A stretch of 64,000 nucleotides of DNA from JAAEQG01 sp043803085 (GCA_043803085.1 JAZDKM010000247.1:19091-83090); one strand, 5' to 3'. Counted from the stretch's first letter, positions 29,442 through 38,162 are shown. Numbers and translations: made by a program. Notes: generated by a model from the sequence alone, not told the origin.

Positions 29442-29612
29442 TTATGGTTGTTGATTTGCGACCTGTCTGCACAGGATTCCGTCGGGCACCTCGAACAGTC
29501 CCTGCCGCCCCTTGTAGGGGATAGGCTCGGGCAGCGGCGTCTCGATCTGCTTGGCCCCGACCGCGATGGCCGACGCCCACGGCTGCCATAACGAGAACGA
29601 GAGTGCCTTCAT
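29442..29612 (-). pseudogene. truncated ASCH-domain protein
   Basis: 56 codons. MKALSFSLWQPWASAIAVGA then KQIET and YKGRQGLFEV is the start of an ASCH domain (LSLWQPWA, GxKxIET), but it stops after VANQQP encoded by an AT-rich repeat; the C-terminal half of the beta-barrel is missing. Likely broken by the repeat. Confidence 0.55.
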
Positions 29613-29614
29613 GG

Positions 29615-30019
29615 TCAATCGTCTTTCTGCTCTTTCTCTTCGCCGTCGAATGGGAGCGAGCTTTGCTTCTCCTCTTCCAAGAGTTTGCGGTCCACGATCA
29701 GCTCGGCGGTATCGTCGCGGGTGACGTAACACTTGAGGTCTGTATAGTCCAGGACCACGGTGCACTGCACCTTGCGGATCTCGTACTTGTCCTGGACCAA
29801 GGAGCGGGCGACCTCCAGCGTCGCCTGGGCCTCGGCGAGCCGGCCCTGATACTGCTTCTTGATCCGGTCGGCCTCGGCGTCGAGGGATTCGATCATCCGC
29901 ATCTGGTCGGCCATCTTCTGCCCGGCCTCAAGCAGTTCTTCCTGCGTCAACTGGACGCGGAGCATCCGGGTCTCGTGCGTGGTCTTGACTCGATGCGTCG
30001 CGTTGGCGTTCTTTCCCAT
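29615..30019 (-). CDS. coiled-coil protein with acidic tail
   Basis: 134 residues from MGKNANATHRVKTTHETRML. Long coiled coil (about 30-80), then a small beta segment and an acidic C-terminus EEKEQKDD. AAAGGAAAAGAG precedes the ATG. First gene downstream of the integrase leader hairpins. Unrecognised. Confidence 0.5.
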   Translation of the reverse strand: MGKNANATHRVKTTHETRMLRVQLTQEELLEAGQKMADQMRMIESLDAEADRIKKQYQGRLAEAQATLEVARSLVQDKYEIRKVQCTVVLDYTDLKCYVTRDDTAELIVDRKLLEEEKQSSLPFDGEEKEQKDD

Positions 30020-30161
30020 ACTCTTTTCCTTTCTAGACCGAAATTGTTTGGATTTCCGAGGGATGATGGCAACTGGCGGGCCTGGTTGACCCGGCGGCTC
30101 CACCGTGCGGGTTTGGCGGGGGTTCAGGTGCCCCGTCATGCCGCCGCCAGCATTCTTGGTA

Positions 30162-30245
30162 AAGCCGGGGGAGGCCCCGGCTTCGGAGGAGGGTGATGAA
30201 AAGCCCAGATGATAAGGGGGGACGGCCGGCGTCCCGGCCGTCCCC
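30162..30245. other. two strong hairpins between integrase and the early operon
   Basis: AAGCCGGGG/CCCCGGCTT (30162-30183) and a perfect 12-bp stem GGGGACGGCCGG with its complement around a 4-nt loop (30218-30245). The 352-bp gap holds no convincing gene. On the minus strand the first stem ends in TTT, a weak terminator of integrase transcripts. Confidence 0.5.
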
Positions 30246-30371
30246 GCGGAGCGAGTGTATATGGCTTGCAGGGCCGACGCCTAAGCTGTCGGATAAGTTT
30301 GAAAAGCAGTCACTTAAGTCGTCGCATAACACACCTTATGGGACGTGCGTAGTATAAGTCGCAGGGGGAGG

Positions 30372-31379
30372 CTATGACGCTTTGCTCACGTATCCGCCCG
30401 CCGCGACCTGGGCCGCCTCGGTGACCAGCGACAACCATTTGTGTCTATCGTACTGGCGCGTCTGCTGGACGCTCGCATGGCCCGCCAGCTGGGCCACTCG
30501 GATACTGTCGATCCCGGCGTCCAGCATCATCGTGATGAAGGCGCTCCTCAATTCGTGGAACCGGCGCGGTTCCCTGATCCCCGCCCGCCGTTGCAGCGCC
30601 CGGAAGCTCCGCGGATGGTTCCCTTGCAGGTCCCGCAGGGCGCCCCAGTGGCGTGGCCCCGCGAGCCGCTTGCGAATGAACCGCTCCTCGACGCACAGAT
30701 AGCCTTCCGGCTCTCCGTGCAGCTCCTTGATCCGGGCGGCGACCAGTTCCTGCAGGGCGACGATCCGCCCGTCGAAGGCCATCGCCGCCGGCAGTCCAAT
30801 CAGCCGGGCCTTGTGGCCCTTAGCGCCCCAGGGCAAGGTCTTGTCCCCGCCCTTTTTGTGCTTCAACAGGACGTGGGCCCCGTCCGGGTCGCCGAGCCGG
30901 ACGTCGCAGACCTGGATCGCCTGCATCTCCCCGCGCCGGCAACTGAGCAGTCCGAAGCAGAGCTGGAGCTGCTCCACCGCGCTCGCCACGGCCATCAGCC
31001 GGGCCAATTCCCGCGCGGTGAACGTCTCCCGGGGCGGCTCCTCATCGACTTTCACAGGGCCGATGAAGCCGAACGGATCGACCGTGATATCCCCGCGCTT
31101 GCGCAGCCAGGCCCAGAAGGGCCGAAAATTGTTCAAGTAGCCGTTCACGGACACAGCGCTGCGGTCCTGGCCGAGCTTCTCGCGATAGTCGTCCGCCAGG
31201 GCACTGGTCACACAGCGAAGCGGCAGGTCGAATCCGACCTCGCCGTCGGGCGACCGCACCGGCTGTCCGAACCATTCGAGAAAAAAGCGGCAGGCCCGCC
31301 GTTTCATGTCCACGGACGCGGGCCGCAAGCGATTGCGGGACAGGTAAAGCTCGAACATGGCTTGTACCGACTGTTCCAT
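30372..31379 (-). CDS. int: tyrosine-family integrase
   Basis: 335 residues from MEQSVQAMFELYLSRNRLRP, behind AAAGGAGTG. N-terminal SAM-like core-binding domain (30-130), catalytic domain with Arg in LLSCRRGEMQAIQV, FHELRSAFITMML (HxxR), QLAGHASVQQTRQYDR (His and Tyr). Full-length phage-type enzyme, so element L is or was temperate. Lies at the right end of element L next to the boundary with element R, as expected for an integrase close to its attachment site. Confidence 0.88.
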   Translation of the reverse strand: MEQSVQAMFELYLSRNRLRPASVDMKRRACRFFLEWFGQPVRSPDGEVGFDLPLRCVTSALADDYREKLGQDRSAVSVNGYLNNFRPFWAWLRKRGDITVDPFGFIGPVKVDEEPPRETFTARELARLMAVASAVEQLQLCFGLLSCRRGEMQAIQVCDVRLGDPDGAHVLLKHKKGGDKTLPWGAKGHKARLIGLPAAMAFDGRIVALQELVAARIKELHGEPEGYLCVEERFIRKRLAGPRHWGALRDLQGNHPRSFRALQRRAGIREPRRFHELRSAFITMMLDAGIDSIRVAQLAGHASVQQTRQYDRHKWLSLVTEAAQVAAGGYVSKAS

Positions 31380-31504
31380 ATACACTCCTTTCCGTCGGCC
31401 CGTGCAAGCCGACCCCAGTGTATCCTGCGGACAGTCGCCGGACAAGCTATGTCATGTCTCACTCGTACTGGTTATTGAGTTGTCAAAGAGCGCCCGCCCT
31501 TCGC

Positions 31505-31786
31505 TCAGAGTAGAGCGAACGCCGCCAGCGTGAGATCGAGGTACCTCTCGGCCTCGGGCTGCTCGTTCATTTGGCGCCAGACCTCCTCGATCTGGACGAT
31601 CTCGGCATGGATCTTCGCCTCCTCCCTCAGCAATCGCTCCCGTTTGGCGGCTAACCTGCCCCGGAAGGCTCCGACCGGCTTGGGCCTTGGGGCGGCTGCC
31701 GTACCCTTTATCTGGCCCCCCATTCCCACGGACTCCTCTTGCGGGTGTGCTGCTTCCTGTGCTTGTGCTGCTTCCTGCTCGGCCAT
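31505..31786 (-). CDS. hypothetical coiled-coil protein, 93 aa
   Basis: MAEQEAAQAQEAAHPQEESV (Glu/Ala-rich) then a helical part FRGRLAAKRERLLREEAKIH. AGGAGA before the ATG. Expressed from the promoter at 32086-32114. Ends in a TTCGCTC/GAGCGAA hairpin. Unrecognised; part of the integrase-side boundary region. Confidence 0.5.
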   Translation of the reverse strand: MAEQEAAQAQEAAHPQEESVGMGGQIKGTAAAPRPKPVGAFRGRLAAKRERLLREEAKIHAEIVQIEEVWRQMNEQPEAERYLDLTLAAFALL

Positions 31787-32085
31787 GTCCGTGTCTCCTG
31801 TCTGTGATCCTCTATCATCGTTCTGCCCGGCCACAGATGGGCTTGGCGGCTGTCTGCACCGGAGCCGACTCGATGCAGGTGGGCTTTTTACGGCTACCCA
31901 TGTGCCACTGTCCAAGCCCATCGACGGCCGGGCCTCATACGCAAGCCCCGGTCCGGCGGGTCATCCTGGGAGATTCGCTGCCGGCCCGGGTGAGCGGCGC
32001 GGGCTGGGCGTTGGCCTGTGGTGGCCCGGTCTGCGTCGCGTGATCCATACCCTTGATCTCCATTTCCAGCCAGTTTGTCGGACGG

Positions 32086-32114
32086 AATGTAGACGGCAAG
32101 TGTCCCGCTGTCAA
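32086..32114 (-). promoter_or_regulatory. sigma70-like promoter with operator inside
   Basis: On the minus strand TTGACA, 17 bp, TACATT. The spacer contains GGGACACTT. Drives the 31505-31786 gene and possibly the integrase. The 370 bp between promoter and gene hold two possible peptides (42 and 28 codons) but no convincing gene. Confidence 0.6.
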
Positions 32115-32133
32115 CGATTTTGTTGGACTTTCC

Positions 32134-32258
32134 GGGACACTTTCGGGACACCAGGTCGTCTCACGTTTCGTAAATCGCTTTGTCTACGCCGCTTGCGCGT
32201 GACGCGCCCCGGAAAATAATTTTTCGCGTCCCGGGCTGCCTGTCCCGGAAAGTGTCCC
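32134..32258. promoter_or_regulatory. operator-like GTGTCCC direct repeats
   Basis: GGGACAC at 32134 and 32145 (11 bp apart) and CTGTCCC/GTGTCCC at 32240/32252. With the half-site in the promoter spacer this makes five copies in 160 bp. Same half-site pair as at 17594. Confidence 0.5.
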
Positions 32259-32301
32259 GCCGAAGTGATTTTTTTCTTGCCGCCGGGGGTCTCTCCTCCA
32301 T
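32161..32301 (-). CDS. small basic protein, 46 aa (uncertain)
   Basis: MEERPPAARKKSLRRDTFRD; AAAGGAGC before the ATG and TATAAT about 60 bp upstream (near 32372). Strongly basic, possibly DNA-binding. The coding frame includes operator-like repeats, so it might be only a transcribed control region. Confidence 0.35.
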   Translation of the reverse strand: MEERPPAARKKSLRRDTFRDRQPGTRKIIFRGASRASGVDKAIYET

Positions 32302-32413
32302 CGGGTGCTCCTTTCGCGGAATCGAGTTGCGCGCTGAAAACCGGATTTCCACAAGCCTCATACCTATATTATAGGCGAACCGCCCGCCGGATCGTTGATA
32401 ATAATTCCGGCGC

Positions 32414-33013
32414 TCAGAGAGATTTTTCCGGCTCCTCCTGATCCGCTCCCTCCGGCGGCTCCGTCCGCCAGCCCGCCGTCTGCCAGAAATCGCCCCGGAC
32501 GGTCTTGGACCGCAGGCGGCCCGGCTTCCACGGGCGCCGCCGCCGGACGATGACGATCTGGTCCAGGTGCAGGAGGACCGCCCGCGTCAGGGCCGGGATC
32601 TCAAGCAGCCAATAGGGCCGGTCCGTGACGATTCCCGTCACGCAGGAGATCACGGCGGCGACGTTCAGCCGGAGCTGCCCGGCCAGGATCTCGTCCACGT
32701 CCCGGATGAACAACGGGTGAATCCGATACCAGAGGTCCCCTTGCCACGGCTGGCAGGCGACCCCGCCCACCCAGTAGATCCGCTGCCCGTCCGGCGTCGC
32801 CGGGCAGTCCGCCTGGAAGGCGAGCAGGCCCGGCAGGTAGCGGTCCTCCGTCACGGTCAGGACCATGTGCTCCCCGATCCCGAGGTACTGGCCCTTGCCG
32901 AGTTCCGGGGAGGGGCCCAGGGGGAGCGGCCCGGGCGTGCACCGCAGGCGGATCTTCAAGGCGGTCGCCGCCCGGATCAGCTCCACTACGGCCCCGATGT
33001 TGCGTGTTTGCAT
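32414..33013 (-). CDS. virion-associated hypothetical protein, 199 aa
   Basis: MQTRNIGAVVELIRAATALK; GAGGTT before the ATG. Beta-rich with YLGIGEHMVLTVTEDRYLPG and DRPYWLLEIPALTRAVLLHL. The only tail-position gene of element R without a signal peptide, and its last gene; could be a connector/tail adaptor. Unrecognised. Confidence 0.5.
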   Translation of the reverse strand: MQTRNIGAVVELIRAATALKIRLRCTPGPLPLGPSPELGKGQYLGIGEHMVLTVTEDRYLPGLLAFQADCPATPDGQRIYWVGGVACQPWQGDLWYRIHPLFIRDVDEILAGQLRLNVAAVISCVTGIVTDRPYWLLEIPALTRAVLLHLDQIVIVRRRRPWKPGRLRSKTVRGDFWQTAGWRTEPPEGADQEEPEKSL

Positions 33014-33017
33014 AACC

Positions 33018-34793
33018 TCAGAAGCTCTCCACCAGCGCCTGGAACGGCCAGATATTGACGACGTCGCCCGCCTCCGGGGCCGCCGGCAGACTCTCATAGA
33101 GCGTGACGACCCGCCCGGCCGTATAGAGCCTGATCCTGCCCCAATAAGTCTGCCCCGTCGTGGCGTCCGTAAACGTGAGGATCGTCCCCCGCGGATAGGC
33201 GTTCGCCACCGCCGGGAACCCGCTCGACAATGTGAAGCTCCGGGCGGTGCTCGCCGTCGCGACCGTCCCGGCCTTCAGGGCCAGGCTGCCCGTGACGACG
33301 GTCCCGATCTCCGTGTGAATGGCGGAGAGGCCATAGGTCGCGTGCGTCAGCAGGTCGTACAGGTCGTTCACGTCCCGCGCCAGGTAATCGAGATAGCCCG
33401 CCCGCACGGCCGTCAGCCGCCCTTCCAGCGAATCGACCATCCCTTCCAGGACGGCCAGGTCCGCCGCCAGGGTATCGCCGGCGTTCGGGTCGCCGATCCT
33501 GGCCTCGATAGCGTCCACCATCCCTTCCAGCACGGCTAAGTCCGCCGCGATGGACGCGGCGTTCGGGTCCCCAACGCGGTCGTAGATGTCGTTCACGTCC
33601 CGCGTGATCCGGGTGTTCGTAGTGCCGATATTCGTGGCGAGCGTCGTGGTATAGCCCTGGGCCGTCATCGCGCTCTGCACGTCCTCGACGGACAAGCTCG
33701 GCGTCGGCGTGGAGGCGTCGGAGACCTGACCGCCCGCCGGGGTGAACTTGTAGTAGGTGGTCGTGTCCGGCGTGATCGCGCCCGCCCAGACGCCGCTGAT
33801 GACGATGGTATCGTTGGCGTCGTAACTGTCCGTGACGGCGTAAACGGTCGAGCCCGCGCCGGTCCCGCTGACCAATTGCACCAGGCCCGTCAGGTTGTCC
33901 GCCCCCACGTCCCCGGAGGCCAACTGGATCGTATTGGTCGTACCAGCCTGGGCCACGCCCTCGGCCGCCAGGGCCGACGTCGGGGCGTACTCGATCTTGT
34001 AGGTGGTCGTGGCATTGGGCGCTGAACCCGGCCAGGTGTCCAGGATCGTCAGGGCCTTCGTCGTGGAATTGTAGGCCACGCCCGTCCGAATCGCCCAGGC
34101 GCCCGTGCCGGTGAGCAGAGTAACGGCGCAGGGCGTGAAGGCGTCATCGGCCCCCGGCGTGTCGGCGGCCAGGACGATCGTATTGGTGGTCCCGCCCGCT
34201 TGGGCCGTCCCGGTGATCGCCAACGGGTCCCCGCCCCCGCCCCTTTGCACATACCACGCCCCGGAGTGTTTCTTCTTATTGTTCGTAAGACTGTCGTCCC
34301 ACCACTCATCGATGAAGCTGGTGGCCAGCTCGTCGCTCGTGAAGGCGTTCGAGGCGATGGTAGTGGCCGTGATCCCGCCCGCCGCGAGAGATACCGTAGC
34401 GCTGCTCTGGTCGAATACGTGGTAGGCGCTGGCGTTTCCGAACGTCGGGATGTAGAACACGGCGTCGCCGAACAAGGGAGTTGCTGTGTCGTCATTGACA
34501 TCGACCGTTACGACGGCGGCGGTCATCTCGGTATTCGTGAGTACGAGCGAGAAGGTCCGGCCGAGGTCCGTCACGGCGTTCGTGGCCCGCGCCCCGCTCA
34601 CCCCGTCCTGAAAGACCCACACGTCCGCCGCCGCCGGGGCGGTCTCGTAGACCCGCCAAGGCGAGTTGGAGTCGTAGATAGTGAAGTAGAGCGTGTATTG
34701 GGTCGCGTACTTCGCGGGCGGCAGCCAGGTCGCCGGGTAGGCCCCAGAAGCGATAATCCCCAGGACAATTCCAACACCAAGTATCCGTTTCAT
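33018..34793 (-). CDS. exported tail-position protein with coiled coil
   Basis: 591 residues, signal peptide MKRILGVGIVLGIIASGAYP, AGGAGAACC before the ATG. Beta-rich N-terminal half (YTLYFTIYDSNSPW), repeated Ala/Thr-rich strands, then two near-identical coiled-coil segments AADLAVLEGMVD(A/S)(I/L)E, and a beta C-terminus. Looks like a baseplate or fibre protein apart from the signal peptide. Confidence 0.6.
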   Translation of the reverse strand: MKRILGVGIVLGIIASGAYPATWLPPAKYATQYTLYFTIYDSNSPWRVYETAPAAADVWVFQDGVSGARATNAVTDLGRTFSLVLTNTEMTAAVVTVDVNDDTATPLFGDAVFYIPTFGNASAYHVFDQSSATVSLAAGGITATTIASNAFTSDELATSFIDEWWDDSLTNNKKKHSGAWYVQRGGGGDPLAITGTAQAGGTTNTIVLAADTPGADDAFTPCAVTLLTGTGAWAIRTGVAYNSTTKALTILDTWPGSAPNATTTYKIEYAPTSALAAEGVAQAGTTNTIQLASGDVGADNLTGLVQLVSGTGAGSTVYAVTDSYDANDTIVISGVWAGAITPDTTTYYKFTPAGGQVSDASTPTPSLSVEDVQSAMTAQGYTTTLATNIGTTNTRITRDVNDIYDRVGDPNAASIAADLAVLEGMVDAIEARIGDPNAGDTLAADLAVLEGMVDSLEGRLTAVRAGYLDYLARDVNDLYDLLTHATYGLSAIHTEIGTVVTGSLALKAGTVATASTARSFTLSSGFPAVANAYPRGTILTFTDATTGQTYWGRIRLYTAGRVVTLYESLPAAPEAGDVVNIWPFQALVESF

Positions 34794-34795
34794 AA

Positions 34796-36034
34796 TTAGG
34801 TTCTCCTGTGAAACCACCAGTTTTTTATCTTCTGGTTGCTGCTTGGAATCATGATCTGATCCATTAAACCCAGCGAATCATTGATGGTTCGTGTGATTGA
34901 CCCGCCACCCGGAACGAAATCGTATGACATGAGATCGCTCAGCCCCAAGTCGGCCGCCACAGTCTTAAGGCCTAGATAGACAGGGTCTATTGAGTCTGTG
35001 ACGCCGAGAACTTCGCCCCTCGTCTTTTCGAGAACTTGGATTGTCGCCGCGTCGTCTGTTAGGCCCAACTCCTCCGATAGAGTTCTTATCATTGCCGAAA
35101 GCGCAGAGGAATCATCGCTTAGCGCCAGCCCTTCTTCCAAAGTCCGCAAAATTCCTCTCAGGGCGGTTTGCTCGTCGGCAATCCCCAATGATTCAGCCTG
35201 CGTCCTTGACGCTTCGCTCATCTTGGTGCGGGCCTCGGAAATGCCTACGGACTCGTCAAAATTTCTGGATACAGTCTGAAGCAAGGTTCGACTGTCTGTA
35301 ACACCAAGAGCATCATTGATCGTGCGTACGATAGGGCTAGCGACTTCCTGGAAGGCTACGGCGATGGCCCCATAATCATCACTGGTAGCTTCCGTCCACG
35401 ACATTGACTGGGCGCCCGTCCCGGATTTGACATAGTACTGCCCGGCACCGCCATAGGCGGCAATGTCCTCTTCGTACAAGGAGGTGCCCGTTCTCGCAGT
35501 CGGAGCAAAACCGTTGTCGCCAGTTGCCACGACGGCGAAGATCAAGCAGCCGGCTGCTACTGTCGTTACGGAGACGTTCGGATTCGCGCCTGTGGTCGCG
35601 TTGACGCCGGACGAATCAAGCGCACAAGTCGAGTCCGCGCCTGCATTGCCGGTGGCTACATAGACCCACATTGTTCTGCCGTTGTCATTGGGAACATTAA
35701 CCGTCAAAGACTGGCTGGTTGGCGGGGCCAGCAGGTACCACATCTCTACCGACGTTTCCGTGACCCCTTGTCGAGATTGTGCTTGGGTCAGATCAACGCT
35801 GTTGTAGGTAGGCGCGCCGCCGGTGCGGGCCGTGACGCCGGCATAGAGGACCATGACCACGAGGACCTCGGCGTCCGCTCCGCAAGTATAGGATGCGGAC
35901 GCGGCTGAGGTCGTGGTCGTCTGCGCCGTAGCCGGGATGCGAGCCTTAGTGTCATAGGTGAGCGCACCTTCTGCCAGCCGGGGCCAGAGCGCCAGCAAAC
36001 CTACCAGAGCGCAGAACATAACTCGCTTGTTCAC
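34796..36034 (-). CDS. exported protein with short D-rich repeats and NWW..RR tail
   Basis: 412 residues. Signal peptide MNKRVMFCALVGLLALWPRL; residues 25-230 form a jelly-roll-like beta domain ending YGAIAVAFQEVA; residues 235-400 contain at least eight copies of an approximately 18-residue unit R(T)xxExLG(L/V/I)(T/S)D. Ends IKNWWFHRRT, similar to the LamG gene end. GTG start overlaps the upstream stop. Probable fibre or adhesin. Confidence 0.6.
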   Translation of the reverse strand: MNKRVMFCALVGLLALWPRLAEGALTYDTKARIPATAQTTTTSAASASYTCGADAEVLVVMVLYAGVTARTGGAPTYNSVDLTQAQSRQGVTETSVEMWYLLAPPTSQSLTVNVPNDNGRTMWVYVATGNAGADSTCALDSSGVNATTGANPNVSVTTVAAGCLIFAVVATGDNGFAPTARTGTSLYEEDIAAYGGAGQYYVKSGTGAQSMSWTEATSDDYGAIAVAFQEVASPIVRTINDALGVTDSRTLLQTVSRNFDESVGISEARTKMSEASRTQAESLGIADEQTALRGILRTLEEGLALSDDSSALSAMIRTLSEELGLTDDAATIQVLEKTRGEVLGVTDSIDPVYLGLKTVAADLGLSDLMSYDFVPGGGSITRTINDSLGLMDQIMIPSSNQKIKNWWFHRRT

Positions 36035-36621
36035 TAGGAACCCAGATAGGTCACATTCCAGGTGACAGTTAGGGTATCGGCGGCCCCTTTGTTGATGGCG
36101 CCGGAGAATACGGCAATTGAGAACGTCTGCGTCGCGTCCGCCTCACCTGCGTCGGTCGTATTGGCACAGATCGAAACGCGGTTGATATTCGAGTTCGTTG
36201 CTTCGCCCGCGCCCCATTGGTTGCGGAATTGGCAGATGTTCGCTGCCGCTCCTTGTTTGGGCGTGGTATCGTCCAGGGCCTGGGCCGATCCTGAAACATA
36301 ATCGCCGACGGCAATGTAACTGCCGGCCCCGCTCTTGGTGGCCGTCGTGGTCGCCGTGCCCAGTTTCATACCCCAAGTCGTATAGGCGGCTGTGTAGATC
36401 GCGGACTTGGCAAAGTCATCGCCCTTGTCAGTGACAATGTTGCGAAAGACCTGGCGCTCGATGAGATTGCCATACTGATCGTGCCTTTCAACGACGACCT
36501 CGCCCTTCAAAGAGGTCTTATCGGTCTTACCTGAAATGGGGACCGCTTTTTGGCTCACGCCATAGGTCAGCGACAGGGCGCTAAGCGCGTATACGGCCGT
36601 CAAAAATATTCCACGTTTCAT
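36034..36621 (-). CDS. exported tail-position protein, 195 aa
   Basis: Signal peptide MKRGIFLTAVYALSALSLTY, then a charged segment EVVVERHDQYGNLIERQVFR and a beta-rich body (MKLGTATTTATKSGAGSYI). The phrase KLGTGTT is frequent in phage tail appendage proteins. AAAGGG before the ATG. Confidence 0.55.
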   Translation of the reverse strand: MKRGIFLTAVYALSALSLTYGVSQKAVPISGKTDKTSLKGEVVVERHDQYGNLIERQVFRNIVTDKGDDFAKSAIYTAAYTTWGMKLGTATTTATKSGAGSYIAVGDYVSGSAQALDDTTPKQGAAANICQFRNQWGAGEATNSNINRVSICANTTDAGEADATQTFSIAVFSGAINKGAADTLTVTWNVTYLGS

Positions 36622-36664
36622 TTTTTCCCTTTCGATTCTCTATGGAACTATTACTCTTTTCCGG

Positions 36665-37477
36665 CTAATTTCGCCTGCGCCACCACCAGTTGTTGACGTT
36701 GGAGGAGCCGAACTTCCCCTCCCGGATTTGCATGATCTCGGCGCTGGTCAGAACCCGATTAAAGACGACCAACTCATCGATCTGGCCGTCGAAGTGCCGC
36801 CAAGCGAAACTGTCGACGGGTTCTCGGCCTATCGTGAACGGATTGGCGTCACACAGCGGGTCCAAGCCTGTACTCGACGTGTCCGCTGCCTGCTCAGCGG
36901 TTTCGTCCCATAAGCGTATGCCGTAAGTACGGGCCGAACCGTTGATCCACCAAGCGACGTGGTACCACTGGTCCATGACGAGAGTAATCGTGCCCAGAGT
37001 CAGCGACACAACAGTCCCGCCATCGACCGCGACGGTCATGCCGATTTTGGGGCTGGCACCCACCGCGATTTCTCCGATGGTTTCCATGCTGATGCCGTTG
37101 GCGGCCTTGCCCCAGATGGCATAATTGTAGCTCGCGCTGTATTCGTCGGGCTTGATCCAGCAGCAGATAGTCAAGGTCTTGTTCGCCGTCCCGCCCTTCA
37201 GTGGGAAACCGGCGTCCAGGTCCGCGTCGGGGCAATTGAAAAACTGGCTGCTGGTCCGTACGAAATCGGCGCTCGCCGCCCCTTCATGGTAGTTGTCGGT
37301 ATCCGCCGTCGGCGGCGACACGGAAGCGGTCAGGGTGTTCGTGCCCTTGCTGTCGGTGGTCAGCGCGCCGTTCTCGAAGCGCCAGACCGCCTTGCAGTTC
37401 GGGTCCGAAATGAAATCGTTCGCCGCCCACCCCGGCAGCGCCAGCAGCAGAATGAAAAGCAGTATCGCTCGTTTCAT
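36665..37477 (-). CDS. exported LamG/concanavalin-like lectin domain protein
   Basis: 270 residues. Signal peptide MKRAILLFILLLALPGWA; the remainder is one LamG-like jelly roll: AVWRFENGALTTDSKGTNTL, TICCWIKPDEYSA, WYHVAWWINGSA and FDGQIDELVVFNRVLTSAEI. Ends NNWWWRRRN. Such domains bind carbohydrates, so host-surface binding is likely. AGGAGCG before the ATG. Confidence 0.8.
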   Translation of the reverse strand: MKRAILLFILLLALPGWAANDFISDPNCKAVWRFENGALTTDSKGTNTLTASVSPPTADTDNYHEGAASADFVRTSSQFFNCPDADLDAGFPLKGGTANKTLTICCWIKPDEYSASYNYAIWGKAANGISMETIGEIAVGASPKIGMTVAVDGGTVVSLTLGTITLVMDQWYHVAWWINGSARTYGIRLWDETAEQAADTSSTGLDPLCDANPFTIGREPVDSFAWRHFDGQIDELVVFNRVLTSAEIMQIREGKFGSSNVNNWWWRRRN

Positions 37478-37599
37478 CGTTTCGCTCCTATCCAGCGGGC
37501 CCGCACGTAGTTGCGGCCCCAGCGGACCAGTTGCGCTGTCCCTTCGACCAGCCGGTCCAGAATCACCCGGCTTATGAATTGACCTTTGGGCCGTCTCAT
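37474..37599 (-). CDS. small basic protein, 41 aa
   Basis: MRRPKGQFISRVILDRLVEG, Arg-rich, amphipathic helix. ATGA overlaps at both ends bind it between the two exported-protein genes, and GGGAG precedes the ATG. Unrecognised. Confidence 0.45.
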   Translation of the reverse strand: MRRPKGQFISRVILDRLVEGTAQLVRWGRNYVRARWIGAKR

Positions 37600-38051
37600 C
37601 TGCGCACGCTCCCGCATCCGATGGTCGGCGGCTGGTTCGGCCGCAAGGCCAGGATGACGTAAGTCCCTTTTCTCGTTTTGGCCAGGGCCGTCGGGCCGGG
37701 CTCATCCGTCGCCGTCAGCGTGATATAGTGCACGCCGACCGCCGGCGTGAACGTCACGTGGATATCGTTGCCGTCCACGGCGAGCGCGTACTTCGCCGGC
37801 TCAAGGACCGTCACCGTCACCGGGTCGCCCTCCGGGTCGCAGTAGTTGGCGTCATAGAGGCACGGGACCCCGGCGTCCACGATCTCCCAGCCCAGGCACA
37901 GTTGCCGGCCCGTCTCCGGGTCCGTCGCGATCCGCGCTGGATCGATAGTGAAAGGCGCCCCGATGGGGTCCTTGAACTGCTGTTCCGGACACACCCGCCC
38001 GAATACCAGCGGCGTCAGGACCAGGCCCGCCAAGAGCAAAAAGCGTTTCAT
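37596..38051 (-). CDS. exported Ig/cadherin-like domain protein
   Basis: 151 residues. Signal peptide MKRFLLLAGLVLTPLVFG, then DANYCDPEGDPVTVTVLEPA and TFTPAVGVHYITLTATDEPG, the pattern of cadherin/Ig-like domains (DxEGD, F.P..G.Y.(I/L)T..ATD). Probably an accessory adhesion domain. Confidence 0.65.
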   Translation of the reverse strand: MKRFLLLAGLVLTPLVFGRVCPEQQFKDPIGAPFTIDPARIATDPETGRQLCLGWEIVDAGVPCLYDANYCDPEGDPVTVTVLEPAKYALAVDGNDIHVTFTPAVGVHYITLTATDEPGPTALAKTRKGTYVILALRPNQPPTIGCGSVRR

Positions 38052-38162
38052 CGCACACGTCCCTTTCCAAGAGCGGGGACCGCCGGGGAGGAGGACTTGT
38101 CCGCCGGAGGGAGGGCGGACTTAAAGGGCCGGCGGCCCCCAAGACCAGGAAAGAACCTCCTT

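Noticed and set aside
31894..32151. 85-codon minus frame in the integrase-side gap
   Set aside because: It begins upstream of the promoter at 32086-32114 and would need transcription from further away; shorter peptides inside it are not convincing.
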